The notes below the pieces were generated by a model. The model saw nothing but the letters and a program-made list of their open reading frames with translations, made no database searches and was not told the origin of the DNA. Both the position numbers and the translations under genes were made by a program. A stretch of 64,000 nucleotides of DNA, taken from Stropharia rugosoannulata (taxonomy: Eukaryota; Basidiomycota; Agaricomycetes; Agaricales; Strophariaceae). Shown here piece after piece: positions 54,940 through 64,000 of this stretch (position 1 is its first letter; every line of letters begins with the position of its first letter). The stretch lies in NCBI GenBank assembly GCA_028532985.1, contig JANCIK010000009.1, forward strand, positions 434,001 through 498,000, read 5' to 3'.

Positions 54940-55600
54940 TCTATTTTTGGCGCGGACGGACAATGCCGGCCGTCGGCTCAAGGGAACAGTACGGTACACA
55001 GCTACGTCTGTCGTTTTCGTCGTCCCCCCCTCTATGTACCAGGCGATCTACCCCTCAGAGACTTATGCTTATCTGTGATCGTGTTTTTGAACCATGGCTG
55101 GCTGGGAAACTTGAGTCTGGACCTGCCCACGACACGAAGACGAGGACAAGATTTATAAATTTAACAAAATAAACAAGAACGGGCACGACTGCGGTGGGGA
55201 AGAGGGAGCGGAGAGCGACTGGGACGCCTCCCGAGCTACAAAATGTGACTTTAATATACTGCTTGATGTTTAGGCGCCCTCCTTTTTTTGAAATGTGTAA
55301 GTTCAAACGACGACAGAGACTTTTCCAGTGCTTACTCGCCTCCCATACATTCTGCACTGTGTTGAACGCACTTCGTTCTTGTATTTCATTGACTCTGTCT
55401 TTCTCCACCGTCACTGCGGCGGTCCTTGCCACTGCTCGTACTGTCCAGAGTTCTGAGCAACGGTATTACTCTCCACACGTGAATAGTCCGTGCACGCCTC
55501 TGTCCATGCACCACCATATTATAGACCACTCACATCGTGGCCACCCAAAAAACCTACCATTTTGCTGGCTGCCGGATTCTCTAAAAGTGTATATATATTT
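54940..55600 (+). repeat. C/T-rich dispersed repeat, copy D (short)
   Basis: GATCTATTTTTGGCGCGGAC, ACAGCTACGTCTGTCG and AACAAGAACGGGCACGACTG blocks. The pyrimidine-rich tail is mostly missing before the HET gene. Confidence 0.5.
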
Positions 55601-55687
55601 CTGAACTCGTCGGAACGCTCAATTGGATAATACAAACTACAATATACATTCAGATACCGAGAGGAAGCAGTAATACAAGCTGGAATG

Positions 55688-57685
55688 TCACAGATACAGC
55701 ATTTTGATACGTAGACCGTGAGACTCTAACTCATCTTCCGGTATTGTGATTTCAGGGCTTTGCCCTTCAGGATCCTCTGAAGATTTCAGTGTGAAAATTG
55801 GAGGGGAAGGCTCAACACTGAATGGACAATGCCGCGTTCTATATGATTCAGTTTGCATAGAGTATGATCCAGTAAAGCTGAGGGGTACCGAAATGGAGGG
55901 ATTTTGGATGCATACGTTCCCATTTGTGATAGAGAAGTTGATAACTCCAAAGACAGCAACTTCAAATTCGTTGTCAGATTCAGAAATGACTGATTCGTCG
56001 TCGTCAGGTTCAGAAATGAATGATTTTGCTAATAAAATACAGTCCCAAACTTCACCATAAAAATCTCCCACGGGCTGCAATAGAATATTCAGCATGTGAC
56101 GGCACGTGATACCTGGGACAAGGAGAAGGTGTATACGTAGCCCCATGTGTGTGAGGAGGAATGGTTCAATAGGAGTTGCATCTTGGAACTCAAGTTGAAA
56201 GACATCAGAACGACGTTGATATACATCCACAGAAGACGGGATTATATCGTAATCTTCCCAAGTGTAGCCGCGGTTGAAAATATCCATAATGCAACGTTTC
56301 GAGTTGATGACTTCGCGCATCAGGCGAGAGAAGGCGCGCCGTGACCCTTCACCATATGCTATTGGCATACTGACATCAAGAATACCCATTAGCGAGTAGG
56401 CCGTGTCCTCTTCACGGGTCACCTGCCTCCCACATGCCATCTGTAATCGTCTGGATATTGGGATTTTATTTTGGTGTCCATATTTAAAGTCAGAAATTTC
56501 GGATGCCTGTATTCCTGCAGCTGCTGCTATTGTTTTGTTACTGCAAGTCAAGATAGTCCAGTTCTTGTTGTATACCGCCATACTGCGGGGCGCCACAAGC
56601 TCTTGCAGCGTCCATCCCCTAGTAAACCATGAGTCTTGAGACATATTTTCCTGGGAGGTTGTCTCTGAAAGATAAACAACACAGAGAGTGGCGTTTTGGT
56701 ACCATTTGTACATAGAGCGAATTGCCTTGTCTAGCTCCGCACTGCTCTCCTTATTGATGCAGCAGGTGTCGATCCATCCCAGACGCAAGCCGTGATCCCG
56801 TGCAGATGCTTCACAGAAATTCTTGATCTTTTCATATCCAGCATGATTCAGTTCTCTTGTAGGCCAGTCCTGAAAGGAAATCTCGCCAGAAGTGGCTTTT
56901 GTCCATGTGTGAGAAAGGATCGTGTATCGGGCGTATTTGGAAATGAGTGCATCTATTTGATCGGCTGCTGAATATTCCATAGCGCCCCAAAGATATTGGC
57001 CAGTAGGATAATCTTTGAAGTGATTTGTTAGGGTGGGAACAAAATTGGGGCTATAGTCGTCGATCTCTGCACATATACTTTCACCTAAAAATAGGCCGGC
57101 TTCGCGGTGGTCGACAAGGCGAATTTGCGATCCAGTGGAATCAAACGCCAACAGTCGCGTTGGCATCTTGGACACGTTGGTGCGGAGTCTCTTCAAAAGA
57201 AAGTCTTTGAAGACTTGTCGAACTACAATTTATCAGTCAGATGAAATCAATTACTTTGAGACACGTACACTCTGCTGATATAACCCGTGGCCTACTGCTA
57301 TCCTCCATAATGTTGGAATTTACGCGAACAAGGGACGTTGAGGGTGAAGTATCTGTGGAATCGGGACTGGATTTGGATGGCGGTGATTCCGTCATACGGC
57401 ACTCCTCGACAGTCTCTGCTATGAAACCTTTCAGACACCTGACAAATTCATTCTCAGGAGACTGTCCAGAGGAAGCACTGCCTATTTCGGCCGCCGCTGA
57501 CTGTGTACGCGGGGTATCTAGAATCCTATTTCAATTCTATTTCAACTACATATGGCGCTCAAGAACACACCTGAAGCCAAGCACTCATACACCATGGGCT
57601 TCACCAGATTCGCCAGCGCGGCAAGTAGTCCTCGAGCCTTCGAACTTTCAAGGCCTATCGATTCAGGAGTGTTTGCGTTCGACAT
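55688..57685 (-). CDS. HET-domain protein (632 aa)
   Basis: HET domains are found in fungal heterokaryon-incompatibility and related self/non-self response proteins. Three exons, 57685-57571, 57517-57269 and 57222-55688, join in phase across introns of 53 and 46 nt. Residues 1-150 are unrecognised (LLAALANLVKPMVYEC, then Ser/Pro-rich). The HET domain follows: YTILSHTWTKATSGEISFQD, LRLGWIDTCCINKESSAELD, SMYKWYQNATLCVVYLSE, then SWFTRGWTLQELVAPR. The C-terminal 250 residues (EEDTAYSLMGILDVSMPIAYGEG and beyond) follow the arrangement usual in basidiomycete HET proteins. All expected motifs are present and the frame is intact. A truncated duplicate lies at 48114-48566. HET proteins can cause cell death on activation; that role here is inferred from the family. 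Confidence 0.85.
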
Positions 57686-58332
57686 TGTGTGGTAATGTCC
57701 TCGTCGTTGGAAAATGCGATCTAATGTGTATGATTGGGTCCTGTGAGCAATGCGTGCTGCAGCAGTACGAAGTGCTTACACTCAGGACTGTGTCAATTCG
57801 TTATGGGGGAAGGAAGGAAGAATTGAAGCAATAAACGTCCGACCAGATTGTTCGGGAACGTGTCAAACACGTTTGGCGGTCTATTTAAAGTCTGCCATTG
57901 CCCACCGACTTATTTTTATCATGTATATTATTGAACAAACGGATGAACGTCTGTCTACATAAGCCCATATCTTCCATTATTCTCTCTGCCTTAGTACCCA
58001 ATAGCGTCCGGTACTCTCCACTGGTGAGTAGATGTCTCAGCCGTAGTGAATGGTTAGTGTTTGGTACTCTGGGATGGCCCTCACAGCTCGTATGCCAGCC
58101 ATGAGGCAGTTTATTTTTATTTGCTAACTGACATGTCCGAGATTACACCGCTCTATTGATACCTGCATGAATCTCCGTCCTCCTTCGTCCCTTTGCCCGC
58201 AATCCAGTCCACGGAGCACTGGGTCGAGGGGGTCGCATAATACCTTTTTGAATCTCTCGTTCATCGCACTCACGACATACTCTACATTTAGAACGGGCGC
58301 GTCGGGGCCAGACAGCATCGCCATCTATAGTA

Positions 58333-60800
58333 CATTCTGTTTTTGAACTTGCACTCGGTCATGCCGCCGGCCCGCCGCCCGCGCAACGAAAAGGAGTCTA
58401 CACAGCCACGTAAGTTCGTTTCGTCGTCACTGCCTTGTCACTGCCTCCTACTTACAATTTGTCTACGATACCTCAGCGATCCCTCGACAACTCACAATTA
58501 ACTTGCTTATGATTTTCGACCATAGCATCTTGCGATATTAATGGCTAGGTATCGTGGCGTAGGCGAAGCACGGAATTGGACCTGCTCAGTGCTCACGAGA
58601 AGGCTGTAAACAAGAACGGGTACGGCTATGGTGATAGTGAAGAAGGGGATGAGAAGTGAGTGCTAGGTACGTGTCTGTGTTACCGGTCTATGCGTCAGTA
58701 CACGTTTACGGTCTTTGTAGAGCCTGCTTGCATTTTCTTAGCCGATTCACTGGTGGTCTGTATGTTGCATGTCGTGCTACGTGTCTCTCTGTTTTCATAG
58801 CCAGGAATGTGCCCGTCTCTCACCCACCTCGGCGTGTGTTTATGCTTCCTTTTTTCGACTAGCCCGCTGCCCCCGCTACCTGCCCTCTGCTTGTCCAGGC
58901 CTGTGCTACTCGCGGGCTAGTCTGCATGTGGCATCCTGTCAACGGCCCTCTGCCGCGCTGTCCGGTCCAACGTCCGGCCATCTCTGCGACGTATCCCGCC
59001 CACCCGCGTCCCATCCTCGACATCACAAAGTCAGCCTATGGTTGAATAGTAGCTTGATATCACTGTGCGCCGCACCTCGGCTTCAGGCCTTAGTAATCCT
59101 ACCAGCCTACCTTGGTTCTATTTTCATTCCCGCCCTTCTTGGTGATCCGCATACTCAAGTACTCGCGTACCAGCTCGCGTATGGGCTTTTCCCGCATTTT
59201 GTTGGATGCACCTTTATGCACCTCACCGTCCCCGCGATGGGCCTTCCACAACGGCGCGACGGATCCCCTTTTATGCACATAACATACCTCCGTGTACGCC
59301 CAGCCTTGTGTCGCCCGTACATCCCTCCCCGCTCTTGCATACCTGGTCGTGTGCCCACCTCACCTCCCCCTCGATGCACTGCTCTGCCCTCCAGCACCTC
59401 ACGGGCATTGTGTCACGTCCAAAGTCCGGCCATCTCCACGACGACAGGGCCTGCTCACCCACACCCCTCCTCCACAATGCAGAGGCAGCCCGTGCCCGCC
59501 TAATCACTCCTTACCTTTGTGCTCTGCAATCCTCAGGTCTGAATGCTTGCGTACCCGCGCACACGGATGTATACTGGCTGGCGTGCTTTCACCCGCCTTC
59601 CGAGGACGGCTCATACAACTTCCAAGCATATACTATGATGTACATTACACATTCGACTTCAGCCCGCTGTTCGTGCCTCCATTGTCCGCGCTGCATAACT
59701 GTGCGTGGCGCTTTCCCTTCACCCTGCAGGTGCAACTTGTCCCCGAGGCAGCGTCGAGCCAAGTATCCGCAGTGCTCTTTCTGGGTTCTACAGGCCTTTT
59801 CCGGTGAGACCATGTCCACCCCCTTCGTCGCAGCCAGTGGCCCACCTCCCGCGCCGTCCTTTCTTGCTTACCCTCTACCCGGTGTGTTCCCTGCAAATAT
59901 ATGTGTTCACCCTCTTTCCGACCATGTCTCGTGAGCCTCGCGTGTAGCTATGTTTTGTGTTACCCTCCGTCTGCCCTCCCCGCCAACTAATCAGCTCAAG
60001 AGGTTATTTGTAACTCGACTGGACCACCTCACAAGTGCTCCTGCTCTCCACAGACATACATAGTGTCCCTCACGTTCTCTGACTAGTCTTGCTCCAGCTT
60101 CTTACCCGTCCATCAAGTACATCATTAACTTACTAGCCTCCTCCTGCGGTGTCCTCGCTTGGTCCTCCTACACGCACGCTTGCTCACTCGGACTTTATGT
60201 ATCGTGACTCACGCCCACGGCGTCCCTTCTATGGTCGTCTGCCTGTTCAAACTGGTACCTCCCGATTACCTTCACTTCCGGCCCTACCACTCCTACTCGT
60301 CGTTGTACAGACTCACATATATCGCGCCCCTTTCTTGCCAAGCTCGAATGTGCCCTCTCCACTTAAGGTTGCTCTCTCTACTTGAAGTCACTTCCCGCGG
60401 TATCCATTGCCTCCACCCTATATTCTGGATGTATCTGTTTCTAATTCTCATTGTTGCTTCAGCTGCTTGCATGCAGTGTATCGGAAGTAGCACCGCCCCT
60501 CTCAGGTATTCTTCGTTTCTTTTTCTCTGTGATGGAGGATATTTGGGTCCTAGAGACGACGTATGTCTACAATGCGAACAGACCCGCCCAGATGCCAGAG
60601 TTCTCGCCCTCGACCATCCCCGCCCTCACTCTATGCTGTCCTCGCCTTGTCATGAGTTCAGAGTAGTCATGCACGCTATAGCTCATATATGCGCATCTTC
60701 CCAAGATTTAGCAGTGCTAGAAGCTCTTGACTATGTGTTATATGTAGATATTGTATATCGTGATATATTTATTCACTGTGGTTACAATGAGGCCAGATGC
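58333..60800 (+). repeat. C/T-rich dispersed repeat, copy E
   Basis: ATGCCGCCGGCCCGCCGCCC, CACAGCCACGTAAGTTCG and AACAAGAACGGGTACGG blocks, then a pyrimidine-rich stretch to about 60400. It is the closest relative of copy B. Confidence 0.5.
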
Positions 60801-60811
60801 ATCAAGTCCCA

Positions 60812-61010
60812 GATCTATTTTTGGTTCGGGCGGGCGATGCCGGCCGTCAGCTCAAGGGAACAGTACGCACTGTACGCTACACAGCCACGTCTGTCGTTTT
60901 CGTCGTCACACCAAGACGAGGACAAGAATTATAAGCTCAACAAGTTCCGCCTCGCTACGCTGCGGCTTGGGGCGTACACAGTAAACAAAGTAGTATGTAA
61001 GTAATGTTGT
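60812..61010 (+). repeat. C/T-rich dispersed repeat, copy F (short)
   Basis: GATCTATTTTTGGTTCGGGC, ATGCCGGCCGTCAGCTCAAG and CACAGCCACGTCTGTCG blocks, ending soon after. Closest to copy D. Confidence 0.5.
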
Positions 61011-61200
61011 AAAGCATTTGTAAATAGTATAATATGAAGCGTCACGGCACTGTTAGTTTGAACGCGCCGCGCAATCAGCGCGCATTGGGCGCGCTGGCGC
61101 GCGCGGTGCTTATAGACTCATAAAGTGCCAGCCGCCGATTGGCCGCTGATGCAAAAGTTTGGCAAAAGTACGATAGTAGTGCTACACACATAGCATACTA

Positions 61201-61226
61201 CTCGTGGTCACAAAAAGTGATGTCGC
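61201..61226 (+). repeat. Tc1/mariner left terminal inverted repeat
   Basis: 26 bp, perfect inverted match to 62163-62188, preceded by TA. Confidence 0.95.
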
Positions 61227-61349
61227 TTATGTAATAAACATGTCAGCGTGCCGATTCGGTTGAACCTTTGTTTCGCTGTATATCACTAGCCACTCACTCA
61301 TTCCCTCGCAAATTTTACAAAATGCTACTTCTCGGCAAGAAGTTAATAC

Positions 61350-62030
61350 TCCAAAAAAGAATAGAATTTTTGGATATGCCATTGCAACAGGAAATGCAGC
61401 CGAAGCTGGCCGGCATGAAAATGTCAATCCTTGCACTACACAGCGCATAGTTAAACAGTACCTAGAAACTGGTTCCACGTCAAATAAACTATGTCCAGGT
61501 CGTCCTCTGAAGCTTAACAGCTACGACGTGTGATATGTCATTTGCTTGGCCCGAAATCAGTGCTGTATTGCCCTTGGGAAAATTACCAATCAAATCACGG
61601 CAAATGTTTGCACAAGTACTTACTACTATCCAAAATGTTCTCGCAAGGCACGGATACGACTGCAGAGTTGCACGACGTGTCCCTTACCTCTCCCCTCGTC
61701 ATAAACGAGCCAGACTTAACTGGGCACACATCAACAAAGTTTTGCAGCCACATCATTGTGGTTTTCCCGCAACCATATCAATTTATTCCCACATCCAGCA
61801 TCTTCTCCTTGTCTTTTCCGGACCTTAATCCCATTGAGCCTGTCTGGCTCAACCTCAAGAATATTCTACGGCATCTTCCACACCCTTCCAACACAGTTGA
61901 TCAACTAATTGCAGCCGTCCATACTGCTTGGGAGGAGATCCCAATTGATGCCATCAATAAGCACATTGGGAAGATGGGTGATCGAGTTCAGGCTGTTTTA
62001 GCAGCTAAAGGCAATCATACAAGATTCTAG
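61350..62030 (+). pseudogene. Tc1/mariner transposase remnant
   Basis: The N-terminal HTH frame (YAIATGNAAEAGRHENV, TTQRIVKQYLETGST, GRPLKLNSYDV) meets TGA at 61531-61533. Reading it as CGA continues into YVICLARNQCCIALGKITNQ. The frame then shifts to NVLARHGYDCRVARRVPYL, ARLNWAHIN, and again to SLSFPDLNPIEPVWLNLKN, ending at 62030. About 100-120 residues with the first two catalytic Asp are deleted. No active protein can be made. Confidence 0.85.
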
Positions 62031-62162
62031 TTTTACTTTCATACTTTCCTACATCTAATAATGTGTTCTATAAATTTTTTTCATGTATTTACTTGTGAAT
62101 ACCTTTGTAAAAACATGAACGACGACGGGTACTTGAAGTTCATCCGTGGGAACTGAGTGACG

Positions 62163-62188
62163 GCGACATCACTTTTTGTGACCACGAG
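62163..62188 (-). repeat. Tc1/mariner right terminal inverted repeat
   Basis: 26 bp, perfect inverted match to 61201-61226, followed by TA. Confidence 0.95.
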
Positions 62189-62693
62189 TATATGTGATTG
62201 GTTTGGTTGGCGGTATCAGACCATTGCATCAACCGTACCAGCCATTCTCTTGCAAGACACACTACCGTAGTAGGGGTGTGGTTGTGCAAGGTTTGCTGTA
62301 GATTGTAGTGGGTGTCTGCACTATAGCATTGCAGCAATTGTTGTGCAATTGTTGTGCAAGACTCGATCGAGGTGTCGGCAGGGCTCGGCTTCGGATACTG
62401 CCGCTGCCGCTGCCACCTGCCCGGGCTCCTGTCTGCGCGCCCGCATCGCGCCCGGGCCCCGCATCGCCCCGGCGCCCGTACCTTTTCAGGACGGGGCGCA
62501 TGCTTATGCAATGCGTTCCAGGCCTTAGGGTCCATCTGATGCGCCCTTTTGGCGGCACGCTCGGCTTCGGTGCTTTCCGTAGCCCCGCTCACGTAGCGCG
62601 CCCCGCTCGTCCGCGCAGCTTGCGCACATCCACCCCCCTGCCGTTTGCCCTCTACTACACGCAGTGCATTCTCCCTCTACATAAGCTTACACC

Positions 62694-62774
62694 ATGAGTC
62701 GACCTCGAGATACATTATGGTTCTCACAAATTCCTTTCGAAATTATCATTTTTATTACCTGTGGTCGGATGTAG
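62694..62774 (+). pseudogene. F-box N-terminal remnant
   Basis: The ATG at 62694 encodes 26 residues, including FSQIPFEIIIFI, which fits the first F-box helix (LPxEIIxxI), then stops at a TAG. No further F-box sequence follows. It could also be a chance match; the short length limits confidence. Confidence 0.35.
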
Positions 62775-62993
62775 AGCTTACACGAAGCTTATAAAGGCTG
62801 ACTTGTCTACTTTGCAAGGTGCTGGAGCATTAATAGTATCAACCAAAGTTCCCGCATAGTATGTACTGATTTAAGTCACACAGCAACACATTCTATAAGG
62901 ACTAAGAATAACTAAGCCTCCGAGGTCACAAATTCACCCGGACCGCCCGGACTTCGCTTTTGTGCAAGAGTATTGTGCAACACAGGATGCTAA

Positions 62994-64000
62994 CTACGCG
63001 TGTGTAAGAGAAGAACTAGAGGCAGTGTCTATTACATATCCACCCTTTCGTCCACCACCTTTTCTTTTTTTCTTCTCAAGTTCACCCGGTTGAGCTATAT
63101 CCGGATTGACGATGATCTCTTCCATACGTTCGACATACGCCGGAACATGGGCCCACAGGAACACAAAATGTTGTAGAAGACCGTTGTAGAAAAGTGACTG
63201 TCGACGCGCATAAGCCTTGATGCCCTCCGCAAGCATATCGGTGGTCGACGGGCATGCCAATAGCTCTTCTCCTTTTGAATCCCAGTCGTCTGCCCTCCAT
63301 TTCAAGTACCGTCGTACTCGCGACATCTCTTCTGTAAGCAACTGAACTTCCTCCGTGAAGCGTAACATCCGCGCCCTGGACTTCGCCCATTGAACGCGTA
63401 CCGCTATAAACATGGATTTGTTTCAAAATTGATTCAGGTAAGTCCGCAAAGTCTGCTCACCGTCACGGTAACTGTCTTCTCCTTCCACGTCAATGCGATC
63501 CAGGGCCGTTTTCCTCCAGATCCATGAGATGGTTATGCGTCCAGTTGACTGACCCGAGAGGCCTTGAGACAGATCACGCACGTCTGTCTTCTCGAGAGGG
63601 TGATAATCATCCATCCACGCTGTCTCACCTAACAGGGGGCCCAAGCATTGCAACGCGTGATACGCAACACGGTAGTCATCAGCTATAGCTTCTATCTTCT
63701 CCTCGATGCCGTCCATTGTGCTTCGTGCTCTTGTATTAGCTGATTGACCTCTCGAAAATCTTTGCTTAGCATTACGCAAATGCGCCCGTACCTGCAACTG
63801 AGACCTCAGATCATCCAAGGACTCACTTGCTTGAGCAATCCGAAGATTAAATTCAAGGCGACGGTAGTGTACCGGGACATCAATCTGGCTTCTTATCTGA
63901 GACGGGAGCCATAGTGGAATGTCGTAAGCTTTGATTTCTATGGTTGGGTCAAGAGTCTTCATCGAAATATCCCGGAGTCTCGTTACTGCTGGGATATAAA
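62994..64000 (-). CDS. KDZ transposase C-terminus (KDZ3), continues past window
   Basis: Exons >64000-63461 and 63403-62994 join in phase across a 57-nt GTGAGC..TTATAG intron. They match the last two exons of KDZ1 in position and sequence: AVHYRRLEF-type segment and LDDLRSQLQVRAHLRNAKQR against KDZ1 LDDLREALRLRSHILIDKQ; SWIWRKTA..; VQWAKSRARMLRFTEEVQLL against IEWCKSKARQDRWAEEVQLL. It ends in a Lys/Gly-rich tail (KKKRKGGGRKGG). The catalytic region lies outside the window. No stop or frameshift is seen in the visible part. Confidence 0.85.

Larger units (their letters stand above)
61201..62188 (+). mobile_element. Tc1/mariner element, internally deleted
   Basis: Perfect 26-bp inverted repeats (61201-61226 starting CTCGTGGTCACAAAAAGTGA, and 62163-62188) are flanked by TA at 61199-61200 and 62189-62190. 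Inside are pieces of a transposase: a helix-turn-helix region ending GRPLKLNSYDV, a middle piece ARHGYDCRVARRVPYLSPRH, and a C-terminal PDLNPIEPVWLNLKNIL (DDE_3-type). The segment with the first two catalytic aspartates is missing between LNWAHIN and the PDLNPIE block, and there is a frameshift plus TGA. Non-autonomous, but the ends are intact. Confidence 0.93.

Noticed and set aside
57241..57834. 197-codon plus-strand frame
   Set aside because: It is antisense to the first two exons of the HET gene, which have better coding evidence and phase-consistent introns.
62308..62697. 129-codon plus-strand frame
   Set aside because: GC-rich Arg/Pro/Ala composition with equally long frames on the opposite strand; no motif.

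Overview
The window looks like a transposon-rich region of a basidiomycete (Agaricomycete) genome. The evidence is the gene families (KDZ transposases with CxC2-type cysteine clusters, F-box/LRR-like proteins, a HET-domain protein, a DIRS-like tyrosine-recombinase retroelement) and the many phase-consistent GT-AG introns of 44-67 nt. No rRNA or tRNA gene was recognised and there is no bacterial-style organisation. All exon models were built by hand from reading frame and splice motifs and have not been tested by alignment or RNA data.

Layout. 1-5.8 kb: the edge of an Ala/His-rich gene, an F-box 3' fragment, and a decayed copy of the gene found at 45-47 kb. 5.8-7.6 kb: a four-exon F-box gene. 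8.6-13.6 kb: a DIRS-like retrotransposon on the minus strand (gag, zinc-knuckle exon, RT/RNase H, tyrosine recombinase). 14.6-16.9 kb: an F-box gene split by a 1,026-bp foldback element with a 7-bp target duplication. About 17.2-27.3 kb: a KDZ transposon (KDZ1) whose 11-exon, 1,079-aa transposase and three further genes read open throughout. About 28.0-41.7 kb: a second, diverged KDZ transposon (KDZ2) bounded by related terminal inverted sequences and holding five genes, three of them with premature stops. 43.3-47.2 kb: low-complexity and poorly recognised genes. 47-61 kb: repeat-rich DNA with a C/T-rich dispersed family, an intact HET-domain gene and its truncated duplicate. 61.2-62.2 kb: an internally deleted Tc1/mariner element with perfect 26-bp inverted repeats and TA duplications. 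63-64 kb: the 3' end of a third KDZ transposase leaving the window.

How the parts relate. Each KDZ element is organised around a divergent pair: the transposase on the minus strand and a large seven-exon companion gene of unknown function on the plus strand (674 and 728 aa). Both companions end in a basic RSRSK tail. KDZ1 also carries a small basic protein and a protein resembling the viroplasmin/RNase H1 N-terminal fold. KDZ2 also carries an acidic tandem-repeat protein, a small coiled-coil protein and a 1,030-codon Cys-cluster/coiled-coil gene.

The strongest cross-cutting signal is mutational. Every premature stop I located inside an otherwise continuous transposon frame (DIRS recombinase, four in KDZ2, one in the Tc1 remnant) is TGA and can be explained by one CGA to TGA change, i.e. 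CpG to TpG decay. KDZ1 has none, which suggests it is the younger or less silenced element.
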